Assembly (NCBI GenBank): GCA_963942565.1
Contig: OZ012700.1
Coordinates: 22,950,813-23,014,812, forward strand
Length of the DNA: 64,000 nt
From: Maea johnstoni
Lineage: Eukaryota; Annelida; Polychaeta; Spionida; Magelonidae
Direction: 5' to 3'
Position numbers and translations under genes: made by a program. The notes under the pieces are model-generated. The model was not told where the DNA came from, did not search any database, and worked only from the letters and a program-made list of their open reading frames with translations. The stretch's first letter is position 1; each line of letters opens with the position of its first letter. Below are positions 50,056 through 63,070 of the stretch, in pieces.

Positions 50056-53000
50056 ATGAGTGGACCAGGGTCAGAGTCGGATGTGCGGTGGTGTGAACTC
50101 TGCGCCCAGAAAGGGCTGAAGAAAAGACTCCAGCTCTTTCAAATCAATTTTGAGGAGGCTGCCTTATTGTGCCAAAATGAAAAGGTAAGTAAGCAGAGCA
50201 TAAACATACAGATGCAAAATGCTGCAAAAAGTTTTATTTAAACTTATCAGGTTTAGTGAAATGGTATATTAGTTTGGTATTTTTTTTCTTGCTGAAAACA
50301 TTTTTAGTCATCACATTAACCGTAGTTGATGCTATAATATTTCTCTTCTGAAAATTTACTTTGAAGATATAAGCATTTATAAATAAATGTTTCTTAAAGG
50401 ATCTACTCCTTGAATTGCCAGTATTAACACATGTCCAGATAACAAGTTACCCTCATAACAGTAAAGATTTTCTGTGGAGTTAAGTTACATAATTTTGATT
50501 GGATTTTCTCTATGCCATTCCTACATTTATATTATTTTGAATTATTTCAATGTGATAAGAAATTATCTTTTAATATTCATTGTGAAATGTCTGTCTTAAA
50601 TATATTATCAATGAACACTTCAATATTTTGTAGTGTACTTATCCCATTGGAAAGGAGAGCGTAACCATCAAGCCAAGAAAATCCTCCGAGATGGTTGTCA
50701 AGAAACGTATGCAGAGTCGCCAAAGCAAAGGTCGGCTGCCTGCACCCAGACAAAATACCTCCACTCCAAAGAATCCATTGTCTACCTCAGCCACAGTGCT
50801 CAAGAAACTTCCTGCCTCGGTGCTCCAGAAGGTTTTGAACCAGTCAGCCCAGCTTGGCCAGCACTCTCCAGTGATGCAGCTTTTCCCCAATCTTCAGAAC
50901 AATAGAAACGGCACTACCACTGCTACGCCCTTTACTCCGCAACCTTCCAAAACAGGCGTGTTCACTCCTTATCATATGGACAGTCATGGTCAATCACATG
51001 ACAAACCAAAAGCAGCAATTCCAAAAGTCACAGCAAGTTCTATAGACTCTAATGTGCAGGCGGATAGGAATGTTGCACTTGGTAGTAGAACATGTCCAGA
51101 TGAAACATCCCTTGATCAAGGCCAGTCCAAGAAGTGTGACATTGTCAAAAGTGCTCCGGGTACTCTAAGCAAGAACCTTGATTCAGTTGCTCTATTCAAA
51201 CCTGTGGCAAGTGAAGTTAAATCCCCATGTATGAATACACAAGCTATAAAACGGGTTACTTCGAAGGTGCAAGTAGAAGACAGCACTGAGAGGAAAAGTC
51301 ACCCGTGTAAAACTTCAGGAATTGGTGTGAAGGACGATACCCTGCAGGCTGCAAGTAAATTCCACCATGACAATGTCAAGTCTGCCTTTCAACCTTATGT
51401 TTCTGTTAACAAGCCACAGGTGGCGCCACCAGACAAAATTCCCGTTGAAAGGACAGTAGATTGTAGTGACTCTAGTAGTGTATGTCCCGATGAAACACGT
51501 AATAAGCATTTAGTCGTCCATGACTCTTCTGTACAGCCCGGTGAAAGTGAGGCTCGGGGAAGCAGCAGCAGCAAAAGGGTAAATGGGAATGTATTTCTGC
51601 AGTGGAAGAACCAGGAGGCCCTCTGCTGGCTGGATGTGATACTATGTTTGTTTGTACGTAACCAGCACCTGCAGGCCCTGGTTGCGGCTAGTCAGAGTGT
51701 GGACTGTGTGTTGCGACTACTCCTCAAGGCACACACGCAAGCCATGGCCCTAATTGAGCACAAACGCCTCAAGATCGGCAAGGAGTCGGGAACCTTCTTC
51801 CCTGTCAAGTCTGGCGGGGGCGACTGTACCATGACCCCTTCCGTGGTAACCTCAAGAGCCAACGGCAGCCAGTTGAATCCTCGTCGCATGCTGAATTTTA
51901 TGCAAGTTGATGCTAATCAAAACAGTTGTGATATAAAAGCGAATTGTCCTGTGACCACATGTGATGTGAACAGTAAAAAAATCAATCCAGCTTCCTTGCC
52001 TGTAGACGATAATATCTGCGATGAAGGGAAGTCTGTTCCTGGGGATATCCCTGAGGCTAGGGCGGTCCTGCATGATGTCCGTGAGAGGGCGTGGCAGGCG
52101 CTGCAGCCCAGGCTGAAGTGCGTCAAGGGGAAGGATGACAGTCCTGTGTTCGCGCTGCCGCTGCTTCTAGCTCAGAACCCTGCCGTAGAGAAGCAGCTCA
52201 CCGTACACTACGGCTGGCTCATGGTCTGCACGCAGTGTGGCTACACACACAGCGATGACAAGTAAGTTGCCACCTATTATGACCTATATATATAACAGCA
52301 TTTCTCATACTGGCAATGCAGTTGCTATTTTTGTGAACATTAGAAAGTATTGCAACCGTGACTTAATAGAAAAAGAGTTTTGATTTGAAAAATGGAAACT
52401 TTATCTCAGCTGTCAAAGGTTTAATGCATAATATGGAAACCCTGGGAATATCAGGTCTTGACATCAGACAGTAAGATATGTCCTATCATTCTGGCTTTGG
52501 AAGTATCATTATGAATCAGGCAAGTGCATACTGATACTTCTAGACAGACTGGACAATATTTGTTATTTTAAACCCAACCAGGCCTCAACACTAACTCAAG
52601 ATTATACTGGCCCTGTAGGACCAGTAACACCTAGCATCTGCTGGTCCTGCAAAATTTTTACTGGTCCTACATTTTTATTAACATAACAAGAAAGAACATT
52701 GCATAAAATTCACCACAGCATTTATCTTTATAGATTTTATCTTCATTTATTTCAAAAACATTTGGGGACATTCTCGGTGGAAAACTTTTTAACAAGAATG
52801 TCTCCAAATGTTTACTGTGCCTGTAGGACCAGTTGAGGTCTTTTTTTACTGGCCCGAAGCTGTTTTTGGGAATTTTTACTGGCCTGGGGCCATAGGTTTA
52901 CCCTTAGCGTCGAGCCCTGCCAACTGTCAATTGCATTTTGAATTCATCTTGCAACTCGTAACTTATTCATGTTTGTAACAGTTAAGAAAATGGTGTGGAC

Positions 53001-56000
53001 CACAAGAACTAAAATCTAACTTACAGTCTTAAAAACAACTTTATATCAAGCCCTAAAGCCTCAAAATATTATCTTAATGCATGACTTACGAAAACGTTTT
53101 TCTCAGCAATGATATTTCATATTTGGATGATATTTATAAAAGCACTGTCTCTACTTTACAGAGTTTCCAAGACTGTGCCTACATTTCCTAACGTAGGAGG
53201 GGATTTCAGTATGGAGGCACCCTACTTCATGAGGTCATGTTTCAAATGCTACGCACCAAATCAACGTCTCAGGATGAAATATGGCAGGTAAGAAATCATA
53301 ACATATTTTTTGCCACATATACTCATTTATAGTAGGTAAATGCCACTGCTTCTAAATGTTTGTCCTGAAACTTAAATTAATAATGGAGGTTTACCTTTGG
53401 AAAGTTCACAAATCCTCGTCTAACTAGGACTCACCTTCCTCAGTTTTGACGTAACCAAGACAAAAGCTCTTGTCTCAAATCATGGTCCTAGCCTGCTGGG
53501 TGTCTTTTTGCACACCCAAACCCTTGCTGGTTCTTGCTTTTCATGCATTTCCCTCACTTGAAAGCTTTTCCCAGTTGTCATGTACAACTCTGGTTCTATT
53601 GTTTTGTGTTAGGAATTGGTTAGATTTTTGCTAAAACATTGGTTTAAAGCCTCACCTGATCAATGGTAGACATAATAGGTGATGAGTGGCTCAAATACAG
53701 ACATTTCTTAAAGCTAGACTTATGCCATTAGCTTGTCACTATATGAGCAGACTTACTATATGTTAAAGCAATGTAAAACTCCATTCATTCATTTAACAGA
53801 GAAAGTTAATTTTCAGCAATGACATGATTGATAATACATCTATTTTATGTATAAAAAAATTAATATAGTGGATAATAAGTATTTTGTTCAATAAGAATAT
53901 CAAAACTAATAATGATTAAATCTCTCTATATAGCCTGCTTTGCTAAACCTCATATCTCCTTTCTACTTCAGATTACCACCAACTTTCTTCATCCACTTTG
54001 TGGAAGGGCTGCCCTGCAGTGACTACATGGGCTACGACTTCAGCCACGACGACCGTCAGTATGCAGTGACAGGCATCATCCAGTACAGGAATCACCCCGA
54101 CCACTTTGTGGCCTGGATGCGCAACCCTATCAGTAAGTACTAATGAACCCATCACTTAAGAGTAGGCATTATGGTGTGGAATAGTCTAAGTCAACCCATT
54201 TGCAGTGCATATTTGGTTTAACCACTTGACCATGTAATCATGAATCAGGGTCTTGGCCAGGATTTCAAAAATGCCTGTCCAAAATCGCATTTCCGAAATA
54301 TGTGCTCGTCCAGATTTAGCTTCTCAGCTACTTAATAGGAAAAATTAGAGAAGGGGCTTATCAGGCCATTCACTTATTTAAAATCCAAGACCAATAACCT
54401 ATTACAATTCATTTGTAGCGCTCTACTTCTAGGGGAAGGATTATTTTAGGTAGCTCTGGTTATTTGCTCTGTGGAACTTAAAAGTATTATCTTAAAAAAC
54501 TTTTTAAATAATATTATGTATCATCCACTTACCTTCAGAGGAATTACATTCATGAATTATACCTAGTTTAAACTATTCCTTTTCTCTTCTTCCAGCCAAT
54601 CGCTGGATTGTATTCATGAATGATACTTTGTTAAATCCTTGTTTAACTTAATCTTTTACTCTTTTTCCAGCCAATCTCTGGACGGAGTGTGATGATATGA
54701 AGGGGCCCGTTTGCCAGGAGACGCTCTGCCAGCCCGCCTTCCCCGCCTCGGAGGTGCATATCGTCATGTGGGAACGAATGGAGGCCAACAGCGGCTACAA
54801 GAAAACAGTCAGAATTCACCGAGCGCCTCCTCAAAATGGTGCCTCCCTACCTCACAGTTGTGCGAGCAATAATAAAAGTATAACTGGAATATCAGAGGAA
54901 AGCCTGTATTTACCAAATAGCCATGCTGGCGATGGGCTTGGGAAAGATGATGTCGGTGAGAAGTCGGCTCAGAACAATAATCCCACCAGAGGCAGCGCTA
55001 ATGATAGAAAGGCCACTCCTTCCTGTCATGCTGAAGCTGTGAAAACTGAGAATGGTGACATGGTTGCAGAGAATGGTGACATGGTTGCAGAGAATGCTAT
55101 TTCATTGCCTCTTCAGACTGTAACTAGTAAGGAAGGGGACAGTATTAAAGGAGTGAGTGAAGGAATTAACCCGACTGTGTCACAAAAATGCTCGAAAAGT
55201 GAAAGTGTTCCTTCAAGCGCACCCACTTCGACTCTCTCGTTGGAGAAGAGAAGTGAAACTATTCTTTGTGATCTTCAGGCAACTCCAAGTTGTGCTGAAG
55301 TAAATAAAGGGGTCAAGGAAATTAGGGTTTGTGGAACCGAGAATGGACTCCTAGGGTTACATCCTCAAAGCAGTATCCAGACAGGTGACGAGAAGACTGG
55401 CATGATCGCTAGTGCTAGAGGGGATAGAAATCAAGAAACTTCACACCAGAAAAGTGCAACTGGAACCGGACAGAAAAATGAGCACAGGGTGGCAGGTATA
55501 AACGTAGTGCCCTCAGTGTGTCACGGTATGGCAGGTATAAATGTAGCTCCCTCACCCGTCAGTGAAGGCTTAAATAAGGACCGTAAGATTGACAGTGATA
55601 ATAAACAGGGTGTGGAAAGTGGTGCTGCCGTTGCTGGGGTAGTGCCCTCAGTGGGGAGCAGTGTGGCTGGTATAAATGTAGCTCCCTCACCCGCCAGCGT
55701 AGGCTTAAATAAGGAGGCTAAGATTGACAGTGATAATAAACAGGGTGTACAAAGTGGTGGTCCCGCTGCTGGGGTGAGCGTCGCCCAAGCTGCCAGGCTG
55801 GCACTCGTGAAGGGCCATCTGCGGAGGAGAACGATGGCTATGGATGCCAGGTCTCTCTGCAGCAGCAGCTCCAGGTCCAGCTCTCGCTCCTCCTCCCCCA
55901 CCAGCAGCACCTCCTCGCAGGGCAGCCTGGAGACCAGCTCGGCCTCGGGCGTCCTGCGCAAGAACCTCGCCCTACTCAGGAAGCTCAAGCGCTCCGGCGA

Positions 56001-56802
56001 CGCCCCACCAGCCAGAAACACTCCCCTCTCGAGAAAGACATTACCACCCAAGAAGGAAGTGAAGACCGCAGCCAAACCCAAACCTTCAACACCAGCGGTC
56101 AAGGAGTTGGTTCCGGAGGGTGGTTCGTACCTGGCCGAAGTGCGCTCGCTGCTGAAGAAGAGCGCTGCTCCGGCGGCTGGGAGCAGTCGGCCCAAAGACA
56201 CTGTTTTCGAAGGCTATAAACCTAAAGGAGTCCCCCAACCGCAAAGACAAAGAACACCACAAACTCTGATGAGTATCTCACCGAGAAAGTCTGTCAGTTT
56301 TTCCGTTGACCAGGTTTTGGCCGCTGCAGAAATTGGGGTTAGAGGCAAAGGACTAAAACGTCATGTTCCTTCTGGTGCTCCTGTATCGGCGAATAAAAAG
56401 ATCAAGTTTGTGTCCGTAGAAGCCTGTCAACCTGGTATCATGAAGTCACCCGTTAAAGCTGTTGGAAACAGTACAGTGAGAAATGTGTATGTAGTTCCTC
56501 GCAAAGAGAGTACTCTAGAAACTAATCCCAAATCTGTGATATCCTCCAACCTTCCGCTGAATCTTCCCGCCGAGCTTGAGCTTCAGCCAATGGGAACGTT
56601 TGTGACATGCGAGGAGGGCGGGCAGGTGCAGCTACGATTGGCCGGCCAGGACGAGAGCGTGCTCGACACCTCGGGCACCAAGGACATCCTGGACGATCTC
56701 TACAAATCCCTGGACGTGAACCCCGACTCCATGCCACAGATTCTCATGCCCAGCTCGCAGGACGATGAACTCATATCCCAACTGATGGGGGATCTCAACT
56801 GA
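50056..56802 (+). CDS. USPL1: SUMO-specific isopeptidase USPL1 (peptidase C98)
   Basis: Five coding exons: 50056-50184, 50634-52261, 53162-53287, 53972-54132 and 54671-56802, all with GT/AG borders and matching phases; 1391 aa (human 1092). Residues 13-44 form the N-terminal zinc motif (CELC...LLCQNEKCTYPIG). The catalytic domain has Cys374 in NQEALCWLDV, a zinc ribbon (Cys575/578 and Cys612/615), FFIHFVEGLP, His672 in DHFVAW and Asp689 in TECDDMKGP, which match human Cys236, His456 and Asp472. Human USPL1 removes SUMO from proteins and works in Cajal bodies. The linker 45-370 and the tail after about 715 are Ser/Pro/Lys-rich and disordered-looking, with an 8-residue duplication (NGDMVAE) and two 45-residue repeats. 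The ATG at 50056 is preferred over an in-frame ATG-less extension because an acceptor ends at 50042. Exon 5 is preceded by a duplicated acceptor. Confidence 0.95.
52579..52919. mobile_element. 341-bp MITE in USPL1 intron 2, 5-bp target duplication CCAAC
   Basis: Ends CAGGCCTCAACACTAAC and CTTAGCGTCGAGCCCTG, flanked by CCAAC at 52574-52578 and 52920-52924. The core is built of ACTGGTCCTGTAGGACCAGT motifs. Termini resemble 42915-43269. Confidence 0.8.
54246..54350 (+). mobile_element. Truncated hAT-like MITE in USPL1 intron 4
   Basis: CAGGGTCTTGGCCAGGATTT then AATGCCTGTCCAAAAT matches one end of 38345-38656; the other end is missing. Confidence 0.6.
54549..54680 (+). repeat. Tandem duplication of the USPL1 exon 5 acceptor
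   Basis: Two diverged copies of a 64-75-bp segment, each from TTCATGAATNATAC to TTCCAGCCAATCNCTGGA. The second provides the used acceptor (ag at 54669-54670). The first has an equally good pyrimidine tract and ag at 54594-54595. Confidence 0.8.
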
Positions 56803-56837
56803 GGGCGGTAAAGGGTCTATTCAGAGAAATTACTAAC

Positions 56838-57280
56838 GCCACTCCCAATTTAATTACTTGTCTTACAAGCTCTTTTCAGAAATAAATTCTGTCAGACTCC
56901 AAAAAAAAAGAGAAAAAAATCTTTGGTGTCTTAGGTCGAAAGTGGTTTAGAAATCTTCTGTCAGACTCCAAAAAAAAAAAGTGCAAGTTTTAAGAAGTTG
57001 TAAGGGTGATTCAATTAACTACAGGAATTTACCAATGCTGTAGTAGAGCATCAGACAGATTTGAGGATGTATATCTCCCACCCTTCAGGTTACAGGGATT
57101 AATTGATTGATTGATTTTATTTAGTTGATAATAGGCTGTTAGAAACATCTCACTACCAGTCCTAGTCAGCAGATTCTATAAATAAATAAATAAAAAAAAA
57201 AAAAATCATTTTTTTTTATTCATAAATGGCTCATTTCCTACCTCCGGAGCTCGTAAGACAAGTAATTAAATTGGAGTGGC
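56838..57280. mobile_element. Foldback MITE in the USPL1 3' UTR
   Basis: Inverted ends GCCACTCCCAATTTAATTAC (left) and the reverse of GCCACTCCAATTTAATTAC (right), arms of about 35 bp. Flanks CTAAC and CTAAA suggest a 5-bp duplication with one change. The interior has two TCTGTCAGACTCC(A)n repeats and an A-rich stretch. Confidence 0.6.
56881..56886 (+). terminator. Candidate USPL1 polyadenylation signal
   Basis: AATAAA 79 bases after the stop codon, inside the MITE listed above. Another A-rich AATAAATAAATAAA lies at 57178-57192. Which one is used is unknown. Confidence 0.45.
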
Positions 57281-57285
57281 CTAAA

Positions 57286-58255
57286 TAGGAATGAAAAGAA
57301 TTCTTAGTTAAACCATTTACATCTGGAAAGCACACACAGTCCAGCAACAGTGCATTAGGAACGTTTTGAAACGGGATTGTTAACCCATTAATTTGCAGTG
57401 GCATAAAATATCTGACAATTTTGGTTCATGACTTGGTAACGAAAGCATATTTTGTGAAATATTTGCAAGGGAAAGTGTCAAAGAAAACTCTCCCTTCAGC
57501 TCTCCTTCAAATACTTCTATGATTTATGAATCATTCAAAAGTTAAGTCTTATTATTATCATTGATCCCGATGAACATTTTAATAGGAATGCAGAAACAAC
57601 AGAAATTCACACTTTTGATGAGGGAAAATGACATGTGAGATCATGTGCCAGAAGTGAATAGGCCAATATAACAGAGAGAAATAAGTCAATGTGCCTTCAT
57701 TGACAAATGTTCTACAGTTGCAACAAAACTAAGATATTTGTGTCTGTCAAAGAAATTCATTTGATTTTGTTGATTGTGTTTGGTTAAAATCTGGCAAATA
57801 GATAAATACATGATATGAAATGGAGAAATCATCATACAAGTAATTTGTTTAAAATGAGACATCTTTCAATAGATTTATAAGTTTAGCACCGGTGGTGCAC
57901 AATTCTCGTAAATCTCCTATGATAAGCTATATAATAGTTCAGATTTCTCCAATTGCATGTTTATATTTTACCCAAATAAAGCAAATTACTTGTACAGCAT
58001 TCAAAAGCGTTTTCCTTTTAGCATCATCTTATATCAATCATTTGATTAAGTTAAAATCTCAAACATTTGCTGTTTGATTGTTTAACCATGGTGAGGTGTA
58101 TTTCTATGTTGTGTATTCATTGCCTCTCCGGTGCCAAGGATAGTATTATTGATCATTTTCTTGCTCCTATGGTCGAGTCAGTGAAGCAATGATAAGTGTT
58201 TTTGTCCTAGCCAGGAATTTACTTAATTTCTTTAATAACTTAATTTACTTAATAA
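57286..58255. other. Non-coding stretch downstream of USPL1
   Basis: AT-rich, no recognised feature. Confidence 0.45.
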
Positions 58256-58263
58256 CTTCAAAT

Positions 58264-58567
58264 CAGGGTCTTAGCCAGGATTTAGAAACTGGGTGCCCAA
58301 GATTGGCAATTGTTAAAATTTTGGGCGTCCAAATTTTTAAAGGGGACCACAATATACTCAGATTTCAACCATTAACATGTATGAATTTATCAAAATAAGG
58401 CATAATATCCTTATACAATGTCATGGGAGTCATATGGAGATGAAAAAATCAAATTATATGCTTGATTGACATTTTTAGAAATTCTTCACAAAATATTTTG
58501 AGTGTCCTGATGGGTGCTTTTTAGGGGGTTGGGTGTCCAAAAAACCACCCTGCTGGCTAAGACCATG
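58264..58567. mobile_element. hAT-like MITE, perfect 8-bp target duplication CTTCAAAT
   Basis: Starts CAGGGTCTTAGCCAGGATTT and ends CTGGCTAAGACCATG, flanked by CTTCAAAT on both sides. Collinear with 19491-19797. Confidence 0.85.
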
Positions 58568-59589
58568 CTTCAAATCTTCACAATTACTGCATTTAATGAC
58601 CTCTTGTGTCTCAAAAAGGTAATTTACATTTCAGCCATATCTTAGAAGATTTGTTGTTAGATTATTACTTGGTTATCACTCGAACAAATGATATATTTTT
58701 TATAATTCAAAGAGATTTTGGGGGGGGGGGGGGGAATTCTGCCTGTTTAAAAAGGAGTTCAGGAAACTGGCTAAGTCCTTGGTCCTCCCCAGTATAAACT
58801 AAGGAGATCATGCCAATTTGTCTACTCTGCTTCAGGGAAAGCGAGAAATGTAAGGAAATGAGAAAGAATTCCTTATAAAAATGTCACTGATTGCTAGCTA
58901 GGAAATGGTGAGACAGGTTGTTGTATGACAATTTGAGTATCCAATATTCAACCGCAATTAGGTGTTATTATGTGCTATTAAAAGTGACAAATATTCCTTC
59001 ATTGCCTTTAAAAGACATCTTCAGTAGAAAGTTAAGAATGAAATAGAGTTGCACTACTTTCAAATTGTGAAATCTTTGTGAGTTGCACCTAAAGACAAAG
59101 TGTGTCACATCTACATATTCAGCTTGGAGGTTTATCAATCTTACAGTTACAGAAACACACCCACAAAGAACACAAACAGGTCAAGAAAAAGTTGTTATTC
59201 TGTTTACACTCGAGAAATAGCAAATTTTTATTTTGTTGGATGTGAATTATTTAAAATGACCCGATTTCATTTTTGCATAATCAGGGCTGTGACTATATGA
59301 TATTAGTCAATGCACCTTTTCTATCACATTGTTTAGTGGTTTGATGCTTGAACTTCTACGATTCAATAAAATCTTGATTGATTTTAGTTGAGTTTGTGTG
59401 AAGAGTGATCCCGGATCTGAAGTTGCAGATTTCTGAATTGGATTTGGATTATTGGATAATTTCAGTTGTTCAGCATACCATGTTAGATAAACGATACACA
59501 TGTATAGTGGTTTCATGACAGAGTTGGTCAATCCACTGTTTAGATCTGTTTGATTGTTTGCCCACTGAATCAGGCACTGTTTACCATGC
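58568..59589. other. Non-coding stretch with a partial hAT-like MITE
   Basis: 58590-58790 resembles the inner part and right end (ACTGGCTAAGTCCTTGG) of the GGTCTTAGCCAG family and contains a 13-G run at 58722. The remainder is unremarkable AT-rich DNA. Confidence 0.5.
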
Positions 59590-59815
59590 TCTTTATAACT
59601 ATTGGCCCATGTATGATACTCATGTGGCTAATTTGGCCAATACAAAATCATGCAGAACACCTTAAAAATGACTGAAACCCTGGCAAATGGGTACTCATCT
59701 GAGAGTGCTCAGCGAGAGCTATAAAATGAATACCAACAAGGCAGGATTTAGATGGTTTTCAAAAATCTTTACGTTCCTGTGCTTTGGACCAAAGTAGCCA
59801 CAGCATTGGAAGGGA
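59590..59815 (+). repeat. Dispersed repeat R1, copy 3 (uninterrupted)
   Basis: GGCTAATTTGGCCAATAC...ACTGAAACCCTGG...GGTACTCATCTGAGAG...CAGCATTGGAAGG; it shows the empty site for the MITE at 39045. Confidence 0.75.
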
Positions 59816-61573
59816 TAAGGAGTGCACAATTTAATGTGTGTGTATCAGGGTTGCTTTCTCTGATAATCTCATTAGTTGTTTGACATCACATGCCATCGGG
59901 CCAAAAATGCAATTTAAAGATGACACATCATGCAGGGTAAATAATGGTAATGTGCTATTTATTTACTATTTGCACATTATATACATGGTGGTATACAGTA
60001 TTAATCTAATGATTACAATCAAGGTTATCTTTTGTATTAGTCCATTAATACTTGAGTTCGCCCAGAAATTGTTGTCTTAACCTATGCTACTTTCGACAAT
60101 AATATCAGAATTGAAATTGATTTGACAAGATATGTGAAGGTTTCTGATTAGCATTCCCCCATCAAATATTTCACAAATAGACTCTTGACGGAAAAATTTC
60201 ACTACAACCATCGCTATTCACTATGATACATTTTCTGTAACCAGTATTAAAAGTCCATGGTTCACATTTAACCTGTAGTTACCGTGACTTTGGGAATTTG
60301 ACAAGCTTTAAGTGCCCTTTCCAATTTCTTTATGAAAGTTTGATATTTTGTACGCTTCAAAGAGCTGGATTAGGATTAAGGGGACTGCTCAGGTTTTGTA
60401 TTGCATTACTTAATTTTGTATGTATGCAATCATGTTAAATAAATAAGTGAAAAGAAATCTATTGTTTTTCTTGTCTTGAAAATCATGTTTGGCAAATCTA
60501 TTTCCCCTCCATATCCCAAGAAAGAAGTTCCATTTCATCACATAATATGATATGTTTTTTGTTTTGTTTTTTTGTTCAAAATATATAGGAAAAGCTTTTT
60601 CTTTATTGCATATCAAAATGGGCAAAATACAACAGACACCACTGCCACGGCGCCTAAACAGCCTTGCCTATGTGACACCTGGTGGTGAATGGTCACATCA
60701 AAATAGTTGAAATTTTCAATCATTTTCTTGACAAAAGGTGTCGCCACTGGGCTATCTTGCATGGAACCGAATGTGAAACGTCTCTTTCCTTAGGATCTTC
60801 CTGAACCAGTGACACCTATCGAGTTTTGGATATACTTAAGTGATTTATTGTAATTTTCCTGACACCATTGCAAATTTCGAAATGTAATTGTTACGAATAC
60901 AGATTTATACCACAGCCTTCTGCGCCCCAGACATTCCGTTATCAAGCAGGTCTCCACTTCTATTCTTAGATCATTGCACTTGACTCGGAAAACAGGGAAC
61001 ATTTACTCATATCTATCAACATGCATTAAAAAACAGCTTTCTTGAGTAGATTACAGCTGTCAGGTACCCTATTTTTTCTTAGCGTATGTTGGAAGTCCAC
61101 GTTGGGAATTTGGACCACGCGTTGGCCTACAATGTAGTAACATTACGCCCGTCCTGTAATATGGTAATTATCCTAATACTTCCTACAAGCTTCTATCTAA
61201 TATCCGTGACTGGACCTGTTGTCTTATGTAATCTTTTAAGATAGTGGAATATATGACTGCTGTAAGCAAATGGTACGGATATAGAACTTGAATGAGTGTT
61301 TAAGTCATTTTCCTGTAGTTCATTTAAAATTAACGTTTTGAGGGCTCGACCGTGACGTTTCTGTCCCTTTTTTGGTTGTGGAGAATGAGACATCAGCATT
61401 ATAAAAGAATCCACGCACTGAATTTAATGGACTAATTTTCCTGATGAGCTTCGATTCTAACTATGGACGCCACTATATAACCCAGCAGTACGTACGGAAC
61501 GCGTACAGGGCGCGGTGACAAGAGCTGGGATTCGACTGTATGTGTACCACCAGTTGGAGGAGAATAATATGCC
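59816..61573. other. Non-coding stretch
   Basis: No recognised gene. A 73-codon minus-strand ORF (61193-61414) has a basic start (PKKGQKRHGR) but no family I recognise. Confidence 0.4.
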
Positions 61574-62418
61574 TTAAGGTCTTACGACACTTTTAGAAAT
61601 CTCAGTTTAATTTTCCTGAAATTTTGCATAAGGAAAGAACATAGCACAGTGATCCTCAAAACAACTTAAAATCATGGGGTCATCAACTTAGTTTTTTTTC
61701 ACAGATTTTTGAAAAATTAATGCAATTTATGTCACAAACATCACTTTCTCCAAAATTGGTGTCTTTCTTTGCTAGATTTATCCCTTCAGAATACTGACAC
61801 TGCCTGAAATACTGTTTTGCCATGTTCAAATTATTTTTTTGCTGTTACAAAGGAATTATTGGGAAAAATCAAGAAATTCGAGAAACGAGTTTTTAACCCA
61901 AAATTGATATGTCAGAATTGCCTAGTTTAATTTTCACCAATTTTTGTCTACACTATCTACACAATGCTCTTAATAAGAAGACACAAAGAAAATGATAGGT
62001 CATCAGGTTAGTTTTCGAACCACAGATGGTCAAAGTTTGTGAAATAGGACATTTTTGGGGCAAATTTTCATGAAGATGTTAGAAAAGAGTTACTCAATAG
62101 TTGCTGTTAATGCCCATACTTATATAAGATATTGTTAAGAAAGGGAACCCCACTTTATACACATGGATTATCACACATTATTCCCGAAAATGTGTCAAAA
62201 CAACAAATTCAATGAATATGGAAATCACTGTAGCCAAAAAACAAAAAACTCATTGGATACTATTTATAATAGGCAGGTATAATCAGAATTGGTACATATT
62301 CAATAAAATTCAATTTCTTATCAGTATTTCCAGTGACGTCAGGTAAATTGTAATAAATTATTTTAGTTTGTCCAATACCCAATAGGTGTCACTGGTATAG
62401 AATATCGTAAGACCTTAA
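61574..62418. mobile_element. 845-bp TTAA-flanked MITE
   Basis: Ends TTAAGGTCTTACGA and TCGTAAGACCTTAA. Interior AT-rich and non-coding. The TTAA target suggests piggyBac or Kolobok kin. TIR differs from 549-817. Confidence 0.7.
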
Positions 62419-62737
62419 GAAAAAAAGCGACTCCTGCGTTCATTAAAGTGTACATCCATTTCATCCAGATAGGGCCCCGTTGAAAGAGGTACTTGGAGGA
62501 CAGTACAATTACAGAGAGAGGGAAGGCAAATGTTGCGGCAAGGCGCTAAAGGCCGCATGAGGAGTAGAAAGTGTCAGTGTAGTAAGGATCCGTGCGCCCA
62601 AAAAGTGAGTGGCGGGCGCAGGATCCTAGCCCAAAGTACAGGTGGAAGGTGCATGGATAGGGCACTGATCAGCACGTGGGGACGTGTGAAAGGGCAGATA
62701 GAAGGTAGATGGGTGGGAGTGGCACAACGTAAAAGCT
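62419..62737. other. Short non-coding stretch
   Basis: Moderately GC-rich, with short ORFs on both strands that lack recognisable motifs. Confidence 0.4.
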
Positions 62738-63070
62738 TGGATGAAGAAAAGAATGGATATGTAGCGAGAGACCAATTACTATATGCCCTATAGTTAAGTG
62801 CTGGACTCATGCCAGGAGTACCAGATAAGCCATCAGCGCGGGCTCACGTGGGAACAAGGACCAATCAGGGCTCTCGCATCGATTACATTACTGAGAAACC
62901 TTATCTCCACCACCAGCTGGGGGTGCCCAGAGCACCAATTTCTGGCCTATTAGCGGCTATTAGTTGACACTAGTTGAGGCTAGCATGTTCATGTTGACCG
63001 GCGCGCTGGTTTTGAATCCACTTGTGTTTGGTCATCTAAGGTAATAGTCATGTGCAGCAAGTGTGCATGC
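62738..63070 (+). repeat. Dispersed repeat R2, copy 2 (uninterrupted)
   Basis: Collinear with the host parts of 42838-44520 and free of the two MITEs inserted there. Confidence 0.7.

Noticed and set aside
55521-56201. 226-codon minus-strand ORF
   Set aside because: Antisense shadow of USPL1 exon 5; the plus frame has orthologue motifs and splice support.
61193-61414. 73-codon minus-strand ORF with a basic start
   Set aside because: No recognised family, no splice partner and no second copy in the window; not enough to call a gene.
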